A stretch of DNA of 64,000 nucleotides. It comes from Candidatus Avedoeria danica (GTDB lineage Bacteria; Chloroflexota; Anaerolineae; Epilineales; Epilineaceae). This document shows, piece by piece, positions 51,596 through 60,762 of this stretch (position 1 is the stretch's first letter; each line of letters opens with the position of its first letter). A program made the translations under genes and the position numbers. The notes below the pieces were generated by a model. That model had not been told where the DNA came from and made no database searches. It saw nothing but the letters and a program-made list of their open reading frames with translations. The stretch covers positions 186,001-250,000 of the forward strand of contig JADJCV010000002.1 of the NCBI GenBank assembly GCA_016703025.1, written 5' to 3'.

Positions 51596-52490
51596 CACCC
51601 GTCGCCGGCAGGATCAGCACGCTGCACGGACAGCGCAGCATCACGTCGGCGGCGACGCTGCCGAAGACGCGGCGGTCCCAGCCGGTGTAGCCGTGCGTCC
51701 CGATGAGCACGAGGTCGGCGGCCCCTTCCTCGGCCGCCGCGAGGATCGCCTCGCGCGGCTCGCCCACCCGCACCGTGTTCCGGAGGGTAAGGCCGGGTGC
51801 CGAGGGAGCGTACGTGCCGGTGAAGCGGTCGAGCTCGTCGGCCGCGAAGCGATCCATCTGCTCCGGCGAGAACTGGATCCCGGCGCCCCGCTGGCGTTCG
51901 TCGAGGACGAACAGCGCCGTCACCGTCGCCCCCGCCTGTCCCGCCGCCGCCGCCACGAGCGCGCAGCCGGCCGCAAAGGCCTGTCCGGCCAGCGGCGAGA
52001 GGTCGACCGGCGCCAGCACGCGCGCCGGCGCGCCGTCCGCTCGGCCGCGGACGACGAGAACGGGCCGATCGGCACCGGCCAGGACGTGCGAGGCCGTCGA
52101 GCCCATGAGCCGGTCGAACAGTCCATCGCTGTCCGTGGCGCCGACGACGATGACGTCCGCGTGGATCTCGGCCGCGCGCGCGCGGATCACCCGCCACGGC
52201 GTCCCGTCGACGATCTCGGCCGCGCCGAGGACGTCGGCGCCGATCGCCAGGCGCGCCAGCTGCGCGTCGAGGCGCGCACGAAGCGTCGTCTCGAGCGCGG
52301 CGTACGCGTCCGGCGCCAGCGGACCGGATGCCGGCAGGTCGTCGTACTCGATGGGCAGGAGCATGGCATGCAACACGTGCAGCCGTGCACCGGCCGCCGC
52401 GGCCCAGCGGGCGGCGAGCGCGACAACGGTGTCGCTGTCCGGCGAGAGCGTCGTGGCGACGAGGATCGTGCGGAGGCTGGCGGTGGGCAT
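51552..52490 (-). CDS. tandem universal stress protein
   Basis: A 312-residue cytoplasmic protein of two fused USP domains (about 1-150 and 158-300). The second keeps the ATP-binding motif G-x2-G-x9-G-S in 'GTHGYTGWDRRVFGSVAADV'. The first has 'GATDSDGLFDRLMGSTASHV', with Asp in place of the second Gly, so it may bind nucleotide poorly. Domain 2 has an insert with 'EQMDRFAADELDRF'. Tandem USPs act as stress-linked ATP sensors. Its 3' end overlaps the convergent CRTAC1-like gene by 44 bp. Confidence 0.9.
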   Translation of the reverse strand: MPTASLRTILVATTLSPDSDTVVALAARWAAAAGARLHVLHAMLLPIEYDDLPASGPLAPDAYAALETTLRARLDAQLARLAIGADVLGAAEIVDGTPWRVIRARAAEIHADVIVVGATDSDGLFDRLMGSTASHVLAGADRPVLVVRGRADGAPARVLAPVDLSPLAGQAFAAGCALVAAAAGQAGATVTALFVLDERQRGAGIQFSPEQMDRFAADELDRFTGTYAPSAPGLTLRNTVRVGEPREAILAAAEEGAADLVLIGTHGYTGWDRRVFGSVAADVMLRCPCSVLILPATGATDPPAPQAQPRPA

Positions 52491-52595
52491 GGCAGGGCTC
52501 CGGGGTGGATCGGTAGGCGGACATCGTAGCAGCGATGGGCGATGGTGGGGGGTAGCCGGGGTGGCGGGGGAAGCCGGCGGGCAGCCGGCAGGCAG

Positions 52596-52715
52596 CCGGG
52601 AGGATCAACGGCTGAAGCGGGGGGGGACCGTGGTGCATCCTTCCTGGCGCCTGCGAAGGCAGGCGCGCGGTGGGCGCGCAACCTCAGCGACGGCTTCAGC
52701 CGTTGATCCTCCCGG
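52596..52715. repeat. palindromic MITE/REP-like element
   Basis: A perfect 23-bp inverted repeat (52596-52618 and 52693-52715; core GGATCAACGGCTGAAGC) encloses a second hairpin GCGCCTGC-GAAG-GCAGGCGC (52647-52666). The outer stem continues imperfectly on both sides. It fills most of the 306-bp gap between the stress-protein and GNAT genes and carries no ORF. Confidence 0.75.
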
Positions 52716-52796
52716 CATGCCGCCACCGCCTCTGCTGCCTCTACAATTGCACCCTCATTTGAGCACCCGACCTCCACCCCCCTTGCGAGAGCCACG

Positions 52797-53900
52797 ATGA
52801 CGACGTCTCCCCCCGTTTCCCCGCCCCTGGACCCTCTCGTCCTCACCCCGTTCGACGGCCCTACCGCCCCCGACGACGTCGCCGAGCGCCTGACCGACCT
52901 GCGCCTTGCGCTGCGCGCCGAACGCGACGCCGACGATCCGCCGCGGCCGCGCCGCGCCCTGCTGGCATCGCTGCGCGGCCCACATCCGCCCGGCACGATC
53001 GAGCGCTGGGTGCTGGCGATGGTGGACGGCGAGGCGGTCGGGTTCGGCAACTGGGAGATCGAAGGCAACGAGAACCCGCAGCTCGCCTGGATCGAGGTCT
53101 TCGTGCTGCCCGCGTGGCGGCGGCAGGGCATCGGGCGGCGGATCGCTCAGGTCATGACGGACGATGTGGGTCGCCACGGCGCGACCGAGATCGGCTTCGG
53201 GATCGTCGGCCACATCGATGTCGGCCGGTCGCTGATCGATCACGTCGAGAACGCGTGGGGCCTGCCGTGCCGGCTGATCGAACGGATCTCGCGGCTGGCG
53301 CTCGCCGAAGTCGATCCCGACGACATCCGCGGGCAGGCGGCGGCGCGGACGGCGCGCGTAGCGGATCGCTATCGCCCGCTGTTCTTCGCCGACGACGACT
53401 TCCCGGGTCCTGAGACCGGGTTCGATATCGACGACTACTTTCAGATGAGCACCGAGATCGACAACCTCATGCCGCTCGAGGACCTGACGATGGCCCCCGA
53501 GCGCTGGACGCCCGAGCGCTGGGCGGCGATGATCGCCAACCAGCGCGGGCAGGGGATGGTGCTCTGGAACTACGTCGCCCAGCGGACGTCCGACGGCCGG
53601 ATCGTGGGCCTTTCGAACGTGAGCTTCGATCCGAACGACCCGTGGAAGGTGAGCCAGTGGGCCACCGGCGTCCGGAAGAGCGAGCAGAACCAGGGGCTCG
53701 GCAAGGTGCTCAAGCTCTGGATGCTCGTGAAACTGTTCGACGAAGTGCCCGGCGCGCGCGTCATCGACACCGGCAACGCCGTGTCAAACGCGGCGATGAT
53801 CGGCATCAACACGGATCTCGGGTTCCAGGAGCACTTCCGGGAGCACTGCTATCAGGTCGGGATGGAGCGTTGGCGGGAGATCCTCGGCGGGATGTGGTAG
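52797..53900 (+). CDS. tandem GNAT N-acetyltransferase
   Basis: A 367-residue protein with two GNAT folds. The first (about 10-165) has the acetyl-CoA loop 'VLPAWRRQGIGRRIAQVM' (R/Q-x2-G-x-G/A). The second (about 195-355) has 'VRKSEQNQGLGKVLKLWMLV' and 'VSNAAMIGINTDLGFQEH', typical of the N-x-x-M helix and the G-F strand. Tandem GNATs of this size occur in Actinobacteria and Chloroflexota (mycothiol-synthase-like or antibiotic-modifying); the substrate is not decidable. The start is the first ATG after the palindromic element; it has no strong SD. Confidence 0.87.
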   Translation: MTTSPPVSPPLDPLVLTPFDGPTAPDDVAERLTDLRLALRAERDADDPPRPRRALLASLRGPHPPGTIERWVLAMVDGEAVGFGNWEIEGNENPQLAWIEVFVLPAWRRQGIGRRIAQVMTDDVGRHGATEIGFGIVGHIDVGRSLIDHVENAWGLPCRLIERISRLALAEVDPDDIRGQAAARTARVADRYRPLFFADDDFPGPETGFDIDDYFQMSTEIDNLMPLEDLTMAPERWTPERWAAMIANQRGQGMVLWNYVAQRTSDGRIVGLSNVSFDPNDPWKVSQWATGVRKSEQNQGLGKVLKLWMLVKLFDEVPGARVIDTGNAVSNAAMIGINTDLGFQEHFREHCYQVGMERWREILGGMW

Positions 53901-53931
53901 GGGCACCCCCCTGCGGGTGCCCGGCATGGGC

Positions 53932-56900
53932 CTACGGCCCCATCACCGCCGCATCGAACGTCGCGAGCACCTGCGGCAGGTAGACCGGCCCGCACACGAC
54001 CCGCAGTCCGCCGCCGTCGATCCACGCCCACTGGCCGTTGCCGGCGAAGTCGTTCTCGGGATAGATCGCCAGGTAGCCGTCGTGGCGGCGGCAGGACGTG
54101 CCGCTTCGGCCGGCGTCGATCGCCAGCGGGATCGATCCGGTGCGGCCGCCGGCGACGGCCGTCGCGGGTGCCGCGAGACGGACGGCCTGCGTCGTCGGGT
54201 CGAACGTGAGGCGCGGTCCGCCGGGCTGGTCGGCGCCGTCCGGGACGACGTCGGGCAGCCCGATGTGCGACCAGTCCTCGTGCGTGCCGCGGCGGACGAC
54301 CCAGAAGTCGAACGGCGCGGGCTCCGTCATGCCGAGGAGGGTCATCGGCACGGAGAGGACGCTGGCGTGCGTCGCGACGTCCGAGCTGAACAGGGTGTCC
54401 GTCGTGCGCTCCGTGCCCGTGATGGCGTTCGATGACGCCACCCACCGGCCGACGAACGTCTGGACGCGGTCCGGGCCGCGGTGGTCGCCGGCGCGGACGC
54501 GCCAGTCGGCGCTGCCGTCGCGGTCCGTGTCGATGAAGATCTGGGTCTGCTGCGGGACCGGCATCATGACCGCGGCGTGCGTCACGACGGCGAAGTCCAG
54601 GCGGTCGGCCGTCGTCGATGTTGTGGACGCCGTCGTCGCGCGGACGCCGACGGCGGCGACGTCGAGGGCGTCGGGCACGTTCGGCTCATCGGGGTCGGTC
54701 GGCATCGCGTCGACGGCGCCGGCCGGGGTGACGACCGTCCCGCCGGGTGTCCCGAGGCCGGGGGTGCGCTGCGCCGGGCGGTGGAAGAGCTGGACCGTGC
54801 CCGTGAAGGGCGAGGTGTTGTCGAACGTGAGGCGGTGGCCCGGGCCGGCGTCGGGATCGGCCATCCAGGTGTGGGCGACGGCCGAGGCGCGGCGGGCCAT
54901 GAGGTAGAACGGGACGGCGGCGGCGGGCGCGGTGACGTCGGGCAGCGGTTGCGCGTTCCCGTCCACCGGCTGGAAGGTCAGCCAGCCGTCGATCTCGCTC
55001 GCCTCGACGCTGCCGATCCCGTCGCCGGTGGCCGCCGGGTAGAGCGTCCAGTCGGCAAGCTTCGCCGGGTCGATGGCGACCGAGATCGGTGCCGTGCGCG
55101 TTTCGCGCGGCGCGAGGCTGTGGACGACGGATTCCTGGAGCTGGAACGTGAGGCCGGCGTCGGCCGCCGCCGGGCGGCGGAAGCGGGGCACGATTCTGTA
55201 CGTCACCGGCGCGTCCGTCAGGTTCGTGAGCGTCACCGGCAGCGTGACGTTCACCGGCGCGGTCAGCGCGCGGATGCCGACGTTCAGGCTGGCGATCGTG
55301 CCGGCGCGCGCGAGGAGCGGGCCGGTGCCGGCGCGCAGGACGTCCAGGCGGCCTGCTCCCTGGCGCGGGATCGGCACGATGCCGCCGCCGGCATACACCG
55401 TCGGCTGGGCGTAGTTCATCAGGAGCGCCGCCACGCCGAGGCCGTCGAGGCTGAGGTTCTCCGCCCGGTTTCGCTGGGCCACGACGCCGGCCGCGCCGGC
55501 GACGTGCGGGCCGGCCATCGACGTGCCGTTGAACGAGGCGCCGCGCGTGCCGGTGCCCATCGCCGCCGAGAGGATGTTGCTGCCCGGCGCGGCGATGTCC
55601 GGCTTGAGCGCGCCGTGGATGTTCGGGCCGCGTGAGCTGTAGCCGGCGACGAGGTCGGCGCTGGAGAGGTCGAGGCTTACCTTGGACGCATCGAACGTGA
55701 CGTGCATCACCGCGCCGCCGAGGAGCATGTCGCGCAGCGTCTCGCCGGGGGCGCGGTCGATCATCGCGGCCGGGATCGTGATGCCGGCCGCGTCGCCGGC
55801 CATCTGGCTCTTGGGGTTCTCGTTGGTGTACATGAGGATGGCGATCGCGCCCTTGCCCTGGGCCTTGAGGATCTTGTCCGACAGGTTGCACAGCCCGCGC
55901 TCGACGAGCGCGACGCGCTCGCTCACGTCCTGCGGCTGCGGGTCCTCGCCGCAGCCCCGGCCGAACCACGCCAGCTGGCCCTCCATGCGGCCGCCGGCGA
56001 TGACATCCTTGAACGGCCGGGCGATGACGCTCTCGAGCCCGACGTGCGTCGTCGATGTGATCCCGTTGGTCGTGACGATCTCCATCCCGGACTCGGGCGG
56101 CACGGTGCTGGCCACCGAGACGACCGGCGGGCTGGCGGACGGCGTCCCGACGATGAACGCCCGGTTGCCGGAGTTGCCGGCCGAGGCGACGACGGTCACG
56201 CCGGCGGCGGTGGCGGCGGCGGCGGTGGTATCGAACAGCGTGCTGGCCACCGCCCAGTCCTCGCCGAGGCTGATATTAACGGCATCCACCCGCGGCGGAA
56301 CGGTGCCGCGCGTCTCGATCCCGAGGTTCACGTTGCCGCACCACTCGATGGCATCCACGAGGACGTCCGCTGCCTCATCGTCGCCGTCCTCGCCGTAGAT
56401 CTTCAGGCCCACCAGCTTGGCACCGGGCGCGACGCCGTTGCTGAGCCCTCCGGCAAACGCGTTGCCGGCCACGATGCCCGAGACGTGCGTGCCGTGGCCG
56501 CCGCCGTCCAGCGGGTCGGGGTCCGGGATGGGCGTGCTGGTGCACGTCCCGGCCGCTTCCTGCGCCGCCGAGCAGAGGTGCGGCGGGTTGTAGCGCCGTC
56601 CGACGAAGTCGTAGCCGGCGACGACCTTGGCGTTCGGGAAGAGCGGTTGGCCCTCCCAGAGGTCGTCGATCCGCTGCGTGTCGGTCACGGCGCTGGCCGC
56701 CGCATAGGCCGCTTCCGTGCCCGGCCCGCCGAGGTGGGCGTGCGTGTAGTCCACGCCGGTGTCGATGACCGCCGTGTACGACCCCGTGCCGTCATAGCCC
56801 TTCTGCGTCGCCAAGGCCGGCCCGCCGATGAACGGCACGCTGCCGTCCAGCTGCGGCGTGACGAGCGGCGCCGGCTCGATCGCCAGGATGCCGGGCACCG

Positions 56901-57348
56901 TGGCCAGCCGCGCCACCTGATCGGCCGTGGCGTGCAGCAGGAAGCCGTTCGCCAGCGTCGTGTACCGGCTGATCACCTGGGCGCCCGTCGCCTCGGCCGC
57001 CGCCACTGCCGGCGCCTGCGCCGCCAGCACCGCCGCCCTCGCCGCCACCAGCTCGTCGTGCATCGTCGCTGCGCGCGCCCGCACGTCGGCCGCGCTGGCC
57101 GGACTGCCGTCCGCGTCCGCCAGGCGGGCCGCGAACTGCTGCCACACGCTCTCGCCGGCCACGGTCACGAGGAGGCTGGCGCGGGGGGCGGGGTCCGGTT
57201 GGGCCGCCGGCGGTGCGGGGGCGATCGGGGGCGCGGCGGGCGCCGACGGCGCGGCGGCGGTGGGCGTCGTGTGGGCCGCGGCGGTGGCGAGGGCGAGGGC
57301 GAGGGCGGGGGCGAGCGCGAGGCGGGCGAAGGCGGGGCGCACGGTCAT
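53932..57348 (-). CDS. secreted subtilisin-like serine protease (S8) with PA domain
   Basis: A 1138-residue exported protease. Signal peptide about 1-33; an inhibitor-I9-like propeptide region to ~165. Catalytic Asp in 'AVIDTGVDYTHAH' (~194), His in 'GGGHGTHVSGIVAG' (~282), Ser in 'FNGTSMAGPHVAGAAG' (~605). A protease-associated domain is inserted at about 430-560, between His and Ser, as in subtilases of the C5a-peptidase/cucumisin type. The long C-terminal part is beta-rich and Fn3-like, ending 'GPVYLPQVLATFDAAVMGP'. All three catalytic residues are intact. It is convergent with the GNAT gene. Confidence 0.92.
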   Translation of the reverse strand: MTVRPAFARLALAPALALALATAAAHTTPTAAAPSAPAAPPIAPAPPAAQPDPAPRASLLVTVAGESVWQQFAARLADADGSPASAADVRARAATMHDELVAARAAVLAAQAPAVAAAEATGAQVISRYTTLANGFLLHATADQVARLATVPGILAIEPAPLVTPQLDGSVPFIGGPALATQKGYDGTGSYTAVIDTGVDYTHAHLGGPGTEAAYAAASAVTDTQRIDDLWEGQPLFPNAKVVAGYDFVGRRYNPPHLCSAAQEAAGTCTSTPIPDPDPLDGGGHGTHVSGIVAGNAFAGGLSNGVAPGAKLVGLKIYGEDGDDEAADVLVDAIEWCGNVNLGIETRGTVPPRVDAVNISLGEDWAVASTLFDTTAAAATAAGVTVVASAGNSGNRAFIVGTPSASPPVVSVASTVPPESGMEIVTTNGITSTTHVGLESVIARPFKDVIAGGRMEGQLAWFGRGCGEDPQPQDVSERVALVERGLCNLSDKILKAQGKGAIAILMYTNENPKSQMAGDAAGITIPAAMIDRAPGETLRDMLLGGAVMHVTFDASKVSLDLSSADLVAGYSSRGPNIHGALKPDIAAPGSNILSAAMGTGTRGASFNGTSMAGPHVAGAAGVVAQRNRAENLSLDGLGVAALLMNYAQPTVYAGGGIVPIPRQGAGRLDVLRAGTGPLLARAGTIASLNVGIRALTAPVNVTLPVTLTNLTDAPVTYRIVPRFRRPAAADAGLTFQLQESVVHSLAPRETRTAPISVAIDPAKLADWTLYPAATGDGIGSVEASEIDGWLTFQPVDGNAQPLPDVTAPAAAVPFYLMARRASAVAHTWMADPDAGPGHRLTFDNTSPFTGTVQLFHRPAQRTPGLGTPGGTVVTPAGAVDAMPTDPDEPNVPDALDVAAVGVRATTASTTSTTADRLDFAVVTHAAVMMPVPQQTQIFIDTDRDGSADWRVRAGDHRGPDRVQTFVGRWVASSNAITGTERTTDTLFSSDVATHASVLSVPMTLLGMTEPAPFDFWVVRRGTHEDWSHIGLPDVVPDGADQPGGPRLTFDPTTQAVRLAAPATAVAGGRTGSIPLAIDAGRSGTSCRRHDGYLAIYPENDFAGNGQWAWIDGGGLRVVCGPVYLPQVLATFDAAVMGP

Positions 57349-57526
57349 CGGGCGGGCTTCTTTCGGGTGGTGCGGGTCGGGTTGGGATGGTCGGGTTAGG
57401 CGGGTTGGGCTGTCTGGACGATGGGGTGGCGCAGTCGGAGCGCGGGTACGGCGGGTACGGTACGGCGGGGGCCGTGGGCGGTCAAGCGGTTCGGGTCGGC
57501 CGCAGCCGAAAGTTCGAACCAGGCGA

Positions 57527-57555
57527 TTGACACCACCCGCCGAGCCGGCTATAAT
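57527..57555 (+). promoter_or_regulatory. consensus sigma-70 promoter of tRNA-Gly
   Basis: TTGACA (57527-57532), a 17-bp spacer and TATAAT (57550-57555). Both hexamers are perfect. The tRNA begins 12 bp after the -10, so this drives tRNA-Gly. Confidence 0.9.
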
Positions 57556-57567
57556 CCACCTTCGTTC

Positions 57568-57639
<72 letters not shown>

Positions 57640-57643
57640 TCAT

Positions 57644-57669
57644 AGGCGAGGCTCCGTGCCTCGCCTTTT
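57644..57669 (+). terminator. intrinsic terminator after tRNA-Gly
   Basis: AGGCGAGGC-TCCGT-GCCTCGCCT followed by TTT. It is a 9-bp stem with a short U-run, 5 nt after the tRNA, so it should end the tRNA-Gly transcript. Confidence 0.88.
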
Positions 57670-57782
57670 CGTAGCCTCGTCGGGGATCGTCCGAATCGTG
57701 ACCGGGTCGATACCGGGTCGTTGGCAACGGCGGTTCACGGCGCGGAACACGCGGCGCGGTCCGTCCGTCGGTCGGAAGTCAG

Positions 57783-57858
57783 GCCACCCTAGCTCAGTTG
57801 GTAGAGCAGCTCACTCGTAATGAGCAGGTCGACGGTTCGAGTCCGTCGGGTGGCTCCA
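57783..57858 (+). tRNA. tRNA-Thr (CGT)
   Basis: Acceptor GCCACCC pairs with GGGTGGC; D-arm GCTC..GAGC; anticodon stem GCTCA/TGAGC with loop CTCGTAA (anticodon CGT); T-arm GACGG-TTCGAGT-CCGTC; discriminator T and an encoded CCA. Its 3' end is the probable attachment site of the downstream integrase. Confidence 0.97.
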
Positions 57859-57918
57859 TCTTTTTACAGAGTAAATGCGGTCGCTTGAAGCGTTCAGGGC
57901 CGCGCCTAGCTGGCCCAA

Positions 57919-57942
57919 GTATGCCAACGCGTATGCCAACGC
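57919..57942. repeat. tandem 12-bp repeat GTATGCCAACGC
   Basis: Two perfect adjacent copies, 60 bp downstream of tRNA-Thr. Short direct repeats next to an att site are typical arm-type binding sites for tyrosine integrases; that role is inferred from position. Confidence 0.5.
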
Positions 57943-57987
57943 GGATCGCACAGCCCTTCCGCTAGCTGCTATTTCCCGCGCCGGCGC

Positions 57988-58905
57988 CGGGGGGGGGGGG
58001 GGGGTTGTTTTCCTCGCCCGGGGGGCCGGGCACCCCCCCGGCCGGGGGGGGGGGCAAAGCCCCCCGCCGCACCACCCGCGCGGGGAGGGGCAAAAGGCGC
58101 CCCCCCCAGGGGGCGCCCGGGGGTTCGGGGGGGGGGTCCTCCGTTTTTTCCGGGGGGGGGCGGCATGGGCGGGGGGGGGGGGGGGGGGGGAAAAGGGGAA
58201 AACCGGGGGGGCGGGGGGGGGGGGTGGGGGGCGGGGCCGCGGGGGGAACAAAATAAAAAAAAAACAAGCCCCCCCCCCGTTTTCGTCGGCGGGGGGGGGT
58301 TTTTTTGCAAATATTTTTTGGGGGGGGGGCCCGCCGGGGGGGGGGGGGCCGGGCCAACCCCCCCCGGGCCGGGGCCACTTGTGGGGGGGGGGGGCCCCCG
58401 GGGGGCCCCCCGGGGGCCCCCCGGGGGGGGGCGGGTCGGAAAAAGCCCCCCCGGGCCGGGGCCACCCGGGGGGGGGCCGCCCGTGGGGGGGCCCCCCGGG
58501 GGGGGGGGCGGGGGGGGGCGCGCCGGGGGGGGGGCCTCCCCCCCCGGCCCACCCGGGGGGGGGCCACCCGGGGGGGGGGGGGGGGTTTGGGTCCCCGGCG
58601 GGGGGGGGGGGGAGGGGGGCGGCCCGGGGGGGGGTTTTTCGGGATAGAACCCCCCGGGCAGGGGCGGGCCGGGGGCAAACCCAACCCGGGGGGGGCCAAC
58701 CGGGCCTTAAAAAATAGGGGGGGGGCGGGGGGGGGGCCCCCCTCCCGGGGGGGGCCAATCGGGGGGGGGCCCCCCCCGCGGGGGCCAACCGGGGGGGGCC
58801 AACCGGGGGGGGGGGGGACCGGGGGGGGGGGGGCCGGGAAGGGGCGGGCCGGTGGGGGGCCAATCGGGGGGGCTTCCCCCGGGGGGGGGGGCCCGGGGGC
58901 ATAGC
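57988..58905. other. homopolymer G/C sequence, probable sequencing or assembly artefact
   Basis: About 0.9 kb made almost wholly of G and C runs of 4-20 bases, with rare T or A runs. Frames through it encode only Gly/Pro/Arg and are not genes. Sharp edges (normal sequence to 57987, and from about 59150) suggest a low-quality or homopolymer-inflated stretch rather than biology. Confidence 0.8.
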
Positions 58906-59152
58906 TAGCCAGGGCTGAGGGGAGAGGGGTGAGGAGGGAGAGGGGGAGAGGAGAGGAGGAAGAGGAGGAGAGGGGATGAGAAGGATTGGGGAGCGAGAGA
59001 AAAGGGAGGAAGAAGGAGTAAGAGAGAAAAAAGAAAGGAAGAAGCTGAAGAAGAAAGGGGAGTTGAAGAGGGAGAGGATTTTGAGAGCCGGGGGAAAGGG
59101 GGGGAGGAAGGGCGAGAAGAGGAAGGGGGAAAGGTCGAGGAAAAGGGGGTTC
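58906..59152. other. purine-rich low-complexity sequence
   Basis: Nearly pure G/A on the plus strand (GAGGA-, GAAGA-type runs). It shows no gene, hairpin or regulatory motif. It joins the G-run region to the integrase stop and is probably part of the same low-quality stretch. Confidence 0.6.
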
Positions 59153-60307
59153 CTATTGAGAGCCGATCCCGCCCGCCGCCGAACGGCCGGTCAGAATGGC
59201 GTCCATCGTCGCCGCGGCCGCGTCGATGCCGCCCGGCAACGCATGGGCATACGTCCGCAGCGTCGTCGTCGGGCTGGCGTGCCGGAGCACGGCCGCCACG
59301 GTGGCGATGTCCGACCCGTTGGCGAGCAACAACGACGCGCACGCGTGCCGGAGGTCGTGCCAGCGCATCGGCGGCAGCCCGGCGGCGGCCAAGCGCGATC
59401 GAAACGTGCGCAGGATGTTCGGACCGTCGAGGGCCGATCCGTTGCTCGCCGTGAACACGAGGGCTTCGCTGGCGTCCATGTGCCGGCCGGCGGCCAGCCG
59501 CGCCCGTGCTTGGTCGGCCTTGTGGCGTCGCACGATGGCAACGACGCTGGCCGGGATCGCCACGGGCGCACGGCTGGCGCGCGTCTTGGGTTCGGCCAAG
59601 TGCTGAGCGTTGCCGGCCCGCTGCCAGGCTTGGCGCACGGTCAGGCGGGCAGCGTCGAGGTCAACGTCAGCCCAGCGCAGCGCGCGCAGTTCGCCTTGGC
59701 GAAGGCCGCAGCCGATCGACACAGCAACAGCGGCTTCAAGCCAATGCCCTTCGAAGGCGGCTAGGATCGCCCGTGCTTCCTCAGGCGACGGAACGCGCTG
59801 TTCCTTGGCTTCGGCGGCAGGAACGGCCACAAGGGCGCCGGACGCGACGTTGCGGATCAACAGCCCTTGCCGGACGGCCTGACCAAGACCGCGGCGAAGC
59901 GTGGCGCGCACGCGGGCAACCGTGCCGGGACTCTTGCCGGCCGCCGATAGTTCGGCAATCAGTTGCTCGACGTGGCGTGGGCTGAGTTCGGCCAAGCGCA
60001 GGCGGCCAAGGCGCGGGGCGATGTGGACGCGGACGTTCGATTCGTAGTGCGTTCGCGTCGAGGGCTGGACGTTCCGGCAGCCATTCTCTAGCCAATGTGC
60101 CAGGTAGCTGGCGACGGTCAGGCGATCGTCGGCCACGGGCAGCCCTTGGTCACGCTCCCGCAGCGCTTTGGCAAGCTTCTTGGCGACGTCGGCCCGCGTC
60201 GGACCGTAGAGTGCCTTTCGCTTCCCACCGGGCAGGGTCAACCGGGCAACCCATAAGCCCTCCTTGAATGGGCTGATACTGCCCTCACCGTTCCCGCGCT
60301 TGGCCAT
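59153..60307 (-). CDS. int: tyrosine recombinase / integrase
   Basis: A 384-residue site-specific recombinase. Residues 1-60 ('GNGEGSISPFKEGLWVARLT') are an AP2-like arm-binding domain; 65-150 is the core-binding SAM-like domain; the catalytic domain follows. Catalytic residues: Arg in 'CGLRQGELRALRW' (~202), H-x-x-R in 'WHDLRHACASLLL' (~316), His in 'VLRHASPTTT', and nucleophile Tyr in 'LRTYAHALPG' (~352). All are intact. It points toward tRNA-Thr, the likely attachment site. It defines the element that fills the window to its end. Confidence 0.93.
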   Translation of the reverse strand: MAKRGNGEGSISPFKEGLWVARLTLPGGKRKALYGPTRADVAKKLAKALRERDQGLPVADDRLTVASYLAHWLENGCRNVQPSTRTHYESNVRVHIAPRLGRLRLAELSPRHVEQLIAELSAAGKSPGTVARVRATLRRGLGQAVRQGLLIRNVASGALVAVPAAEAKEQRVPSPEEARAILAAFEGHWLEAAVAVSIGCGLRQGELRALRWADVDLDAARLTVRQAWQRAGNAQHLAEPKTRASRAPVAIPASVVAIVRRHKADQARARLAAGRHMDASEALVFTASNGSALDGPNILRTFRSRLAAAGLPPMRWHDLRHACASLLLANGSDIATVAAVLRHASPTTTLRTYAHALPGGIDAAAATMDAILTGRSAAGGIGSQ

Positions 60308-60331
60308 CGATTCCTCCCGCCTTGCTCGGCG

Positions 60332-60574
60332 TCAGTCGCCTTGAACGTTCCCGCGGACGCGGCCATACTCGCGCAGCGCTTCCGGCGCGCCGCTCAGCGC
60401 TAACGAATGTAGAGCGCTCGGCACGGCGACGACTTCGGCCAGCACGTCGAGCGCCGCGCGGACGGTTGCCGCCCGATTGCCGCCGAACAGCGGCGCCAGT
60501 GCCTCCAAGCGCGCGACGTGCTCAGCGCCAAGTCGGATGCCGGTTGCCTTGCTGCCCATGATCCTGTCCGCCAT
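60332..60574 (-). CDS. ribbon-helix-helix-type small protein
   Basis: An 80-residue protein. 'ATGIRLGAEHVARLEALAPL' plus 'FGGNRAATVRAALDVLAEVV' is a beta-strand followed by two helices, the pattern of CopG/Arc-type DNA-binding proteins. It lies 24 bp upstream of the integrase on the same strand and has its own good promoter, so it may control integrase expression (excisionase- or repressor-like). ATG 60556 is an alternative start. Confidence 0.7.
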   Translation of the reverse strand: MADRIMGSKATGIRLGAEHVARLEALAPLFGGNRAATVRAALDVLAEVVAVPSALHSLALSGAPEALREYGRVRGNVQGD

Positions 60575-60628
60575 TCAATCCCCGATGGTTGCCGACGGTT
60601 CGCCGTGCAGTTGGTGGTTCAACCGGGC

Positions 60629-60657
60629 AGGATATCAGAACGTAGCGGCATTGTCAA
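60629..60657 (-). promoter_or_regulatory. sigma-70 promoter for the RHH-integrase unit
   Basis: On the minus strand TTGACA (60657-60652), a 17-bp spacer and TATCCT (60634-60629), 55 bp before ATG 60574. The local region is AT-richer than its surroundings. Confidence 0.75.
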
Positions 60658-60762
60658 GTATTGTATAGCATGTGGCGGCACTAGGTATACATAAGAGCAA
60701 TAGTGCGACATTGTATCGCAAGGCTGTGGATAAGTCGCCGTCGCATTGCTCGGCTGGACGCT

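Noticed and set aside
57811..58902. 363-codon minus-strand and similar plus-strand Gly/Pro-rich ORFs
   Set aside because: They arise only from the homopolymer G/C stretch, have no start signal or domain, and run over tRNA-Thr.
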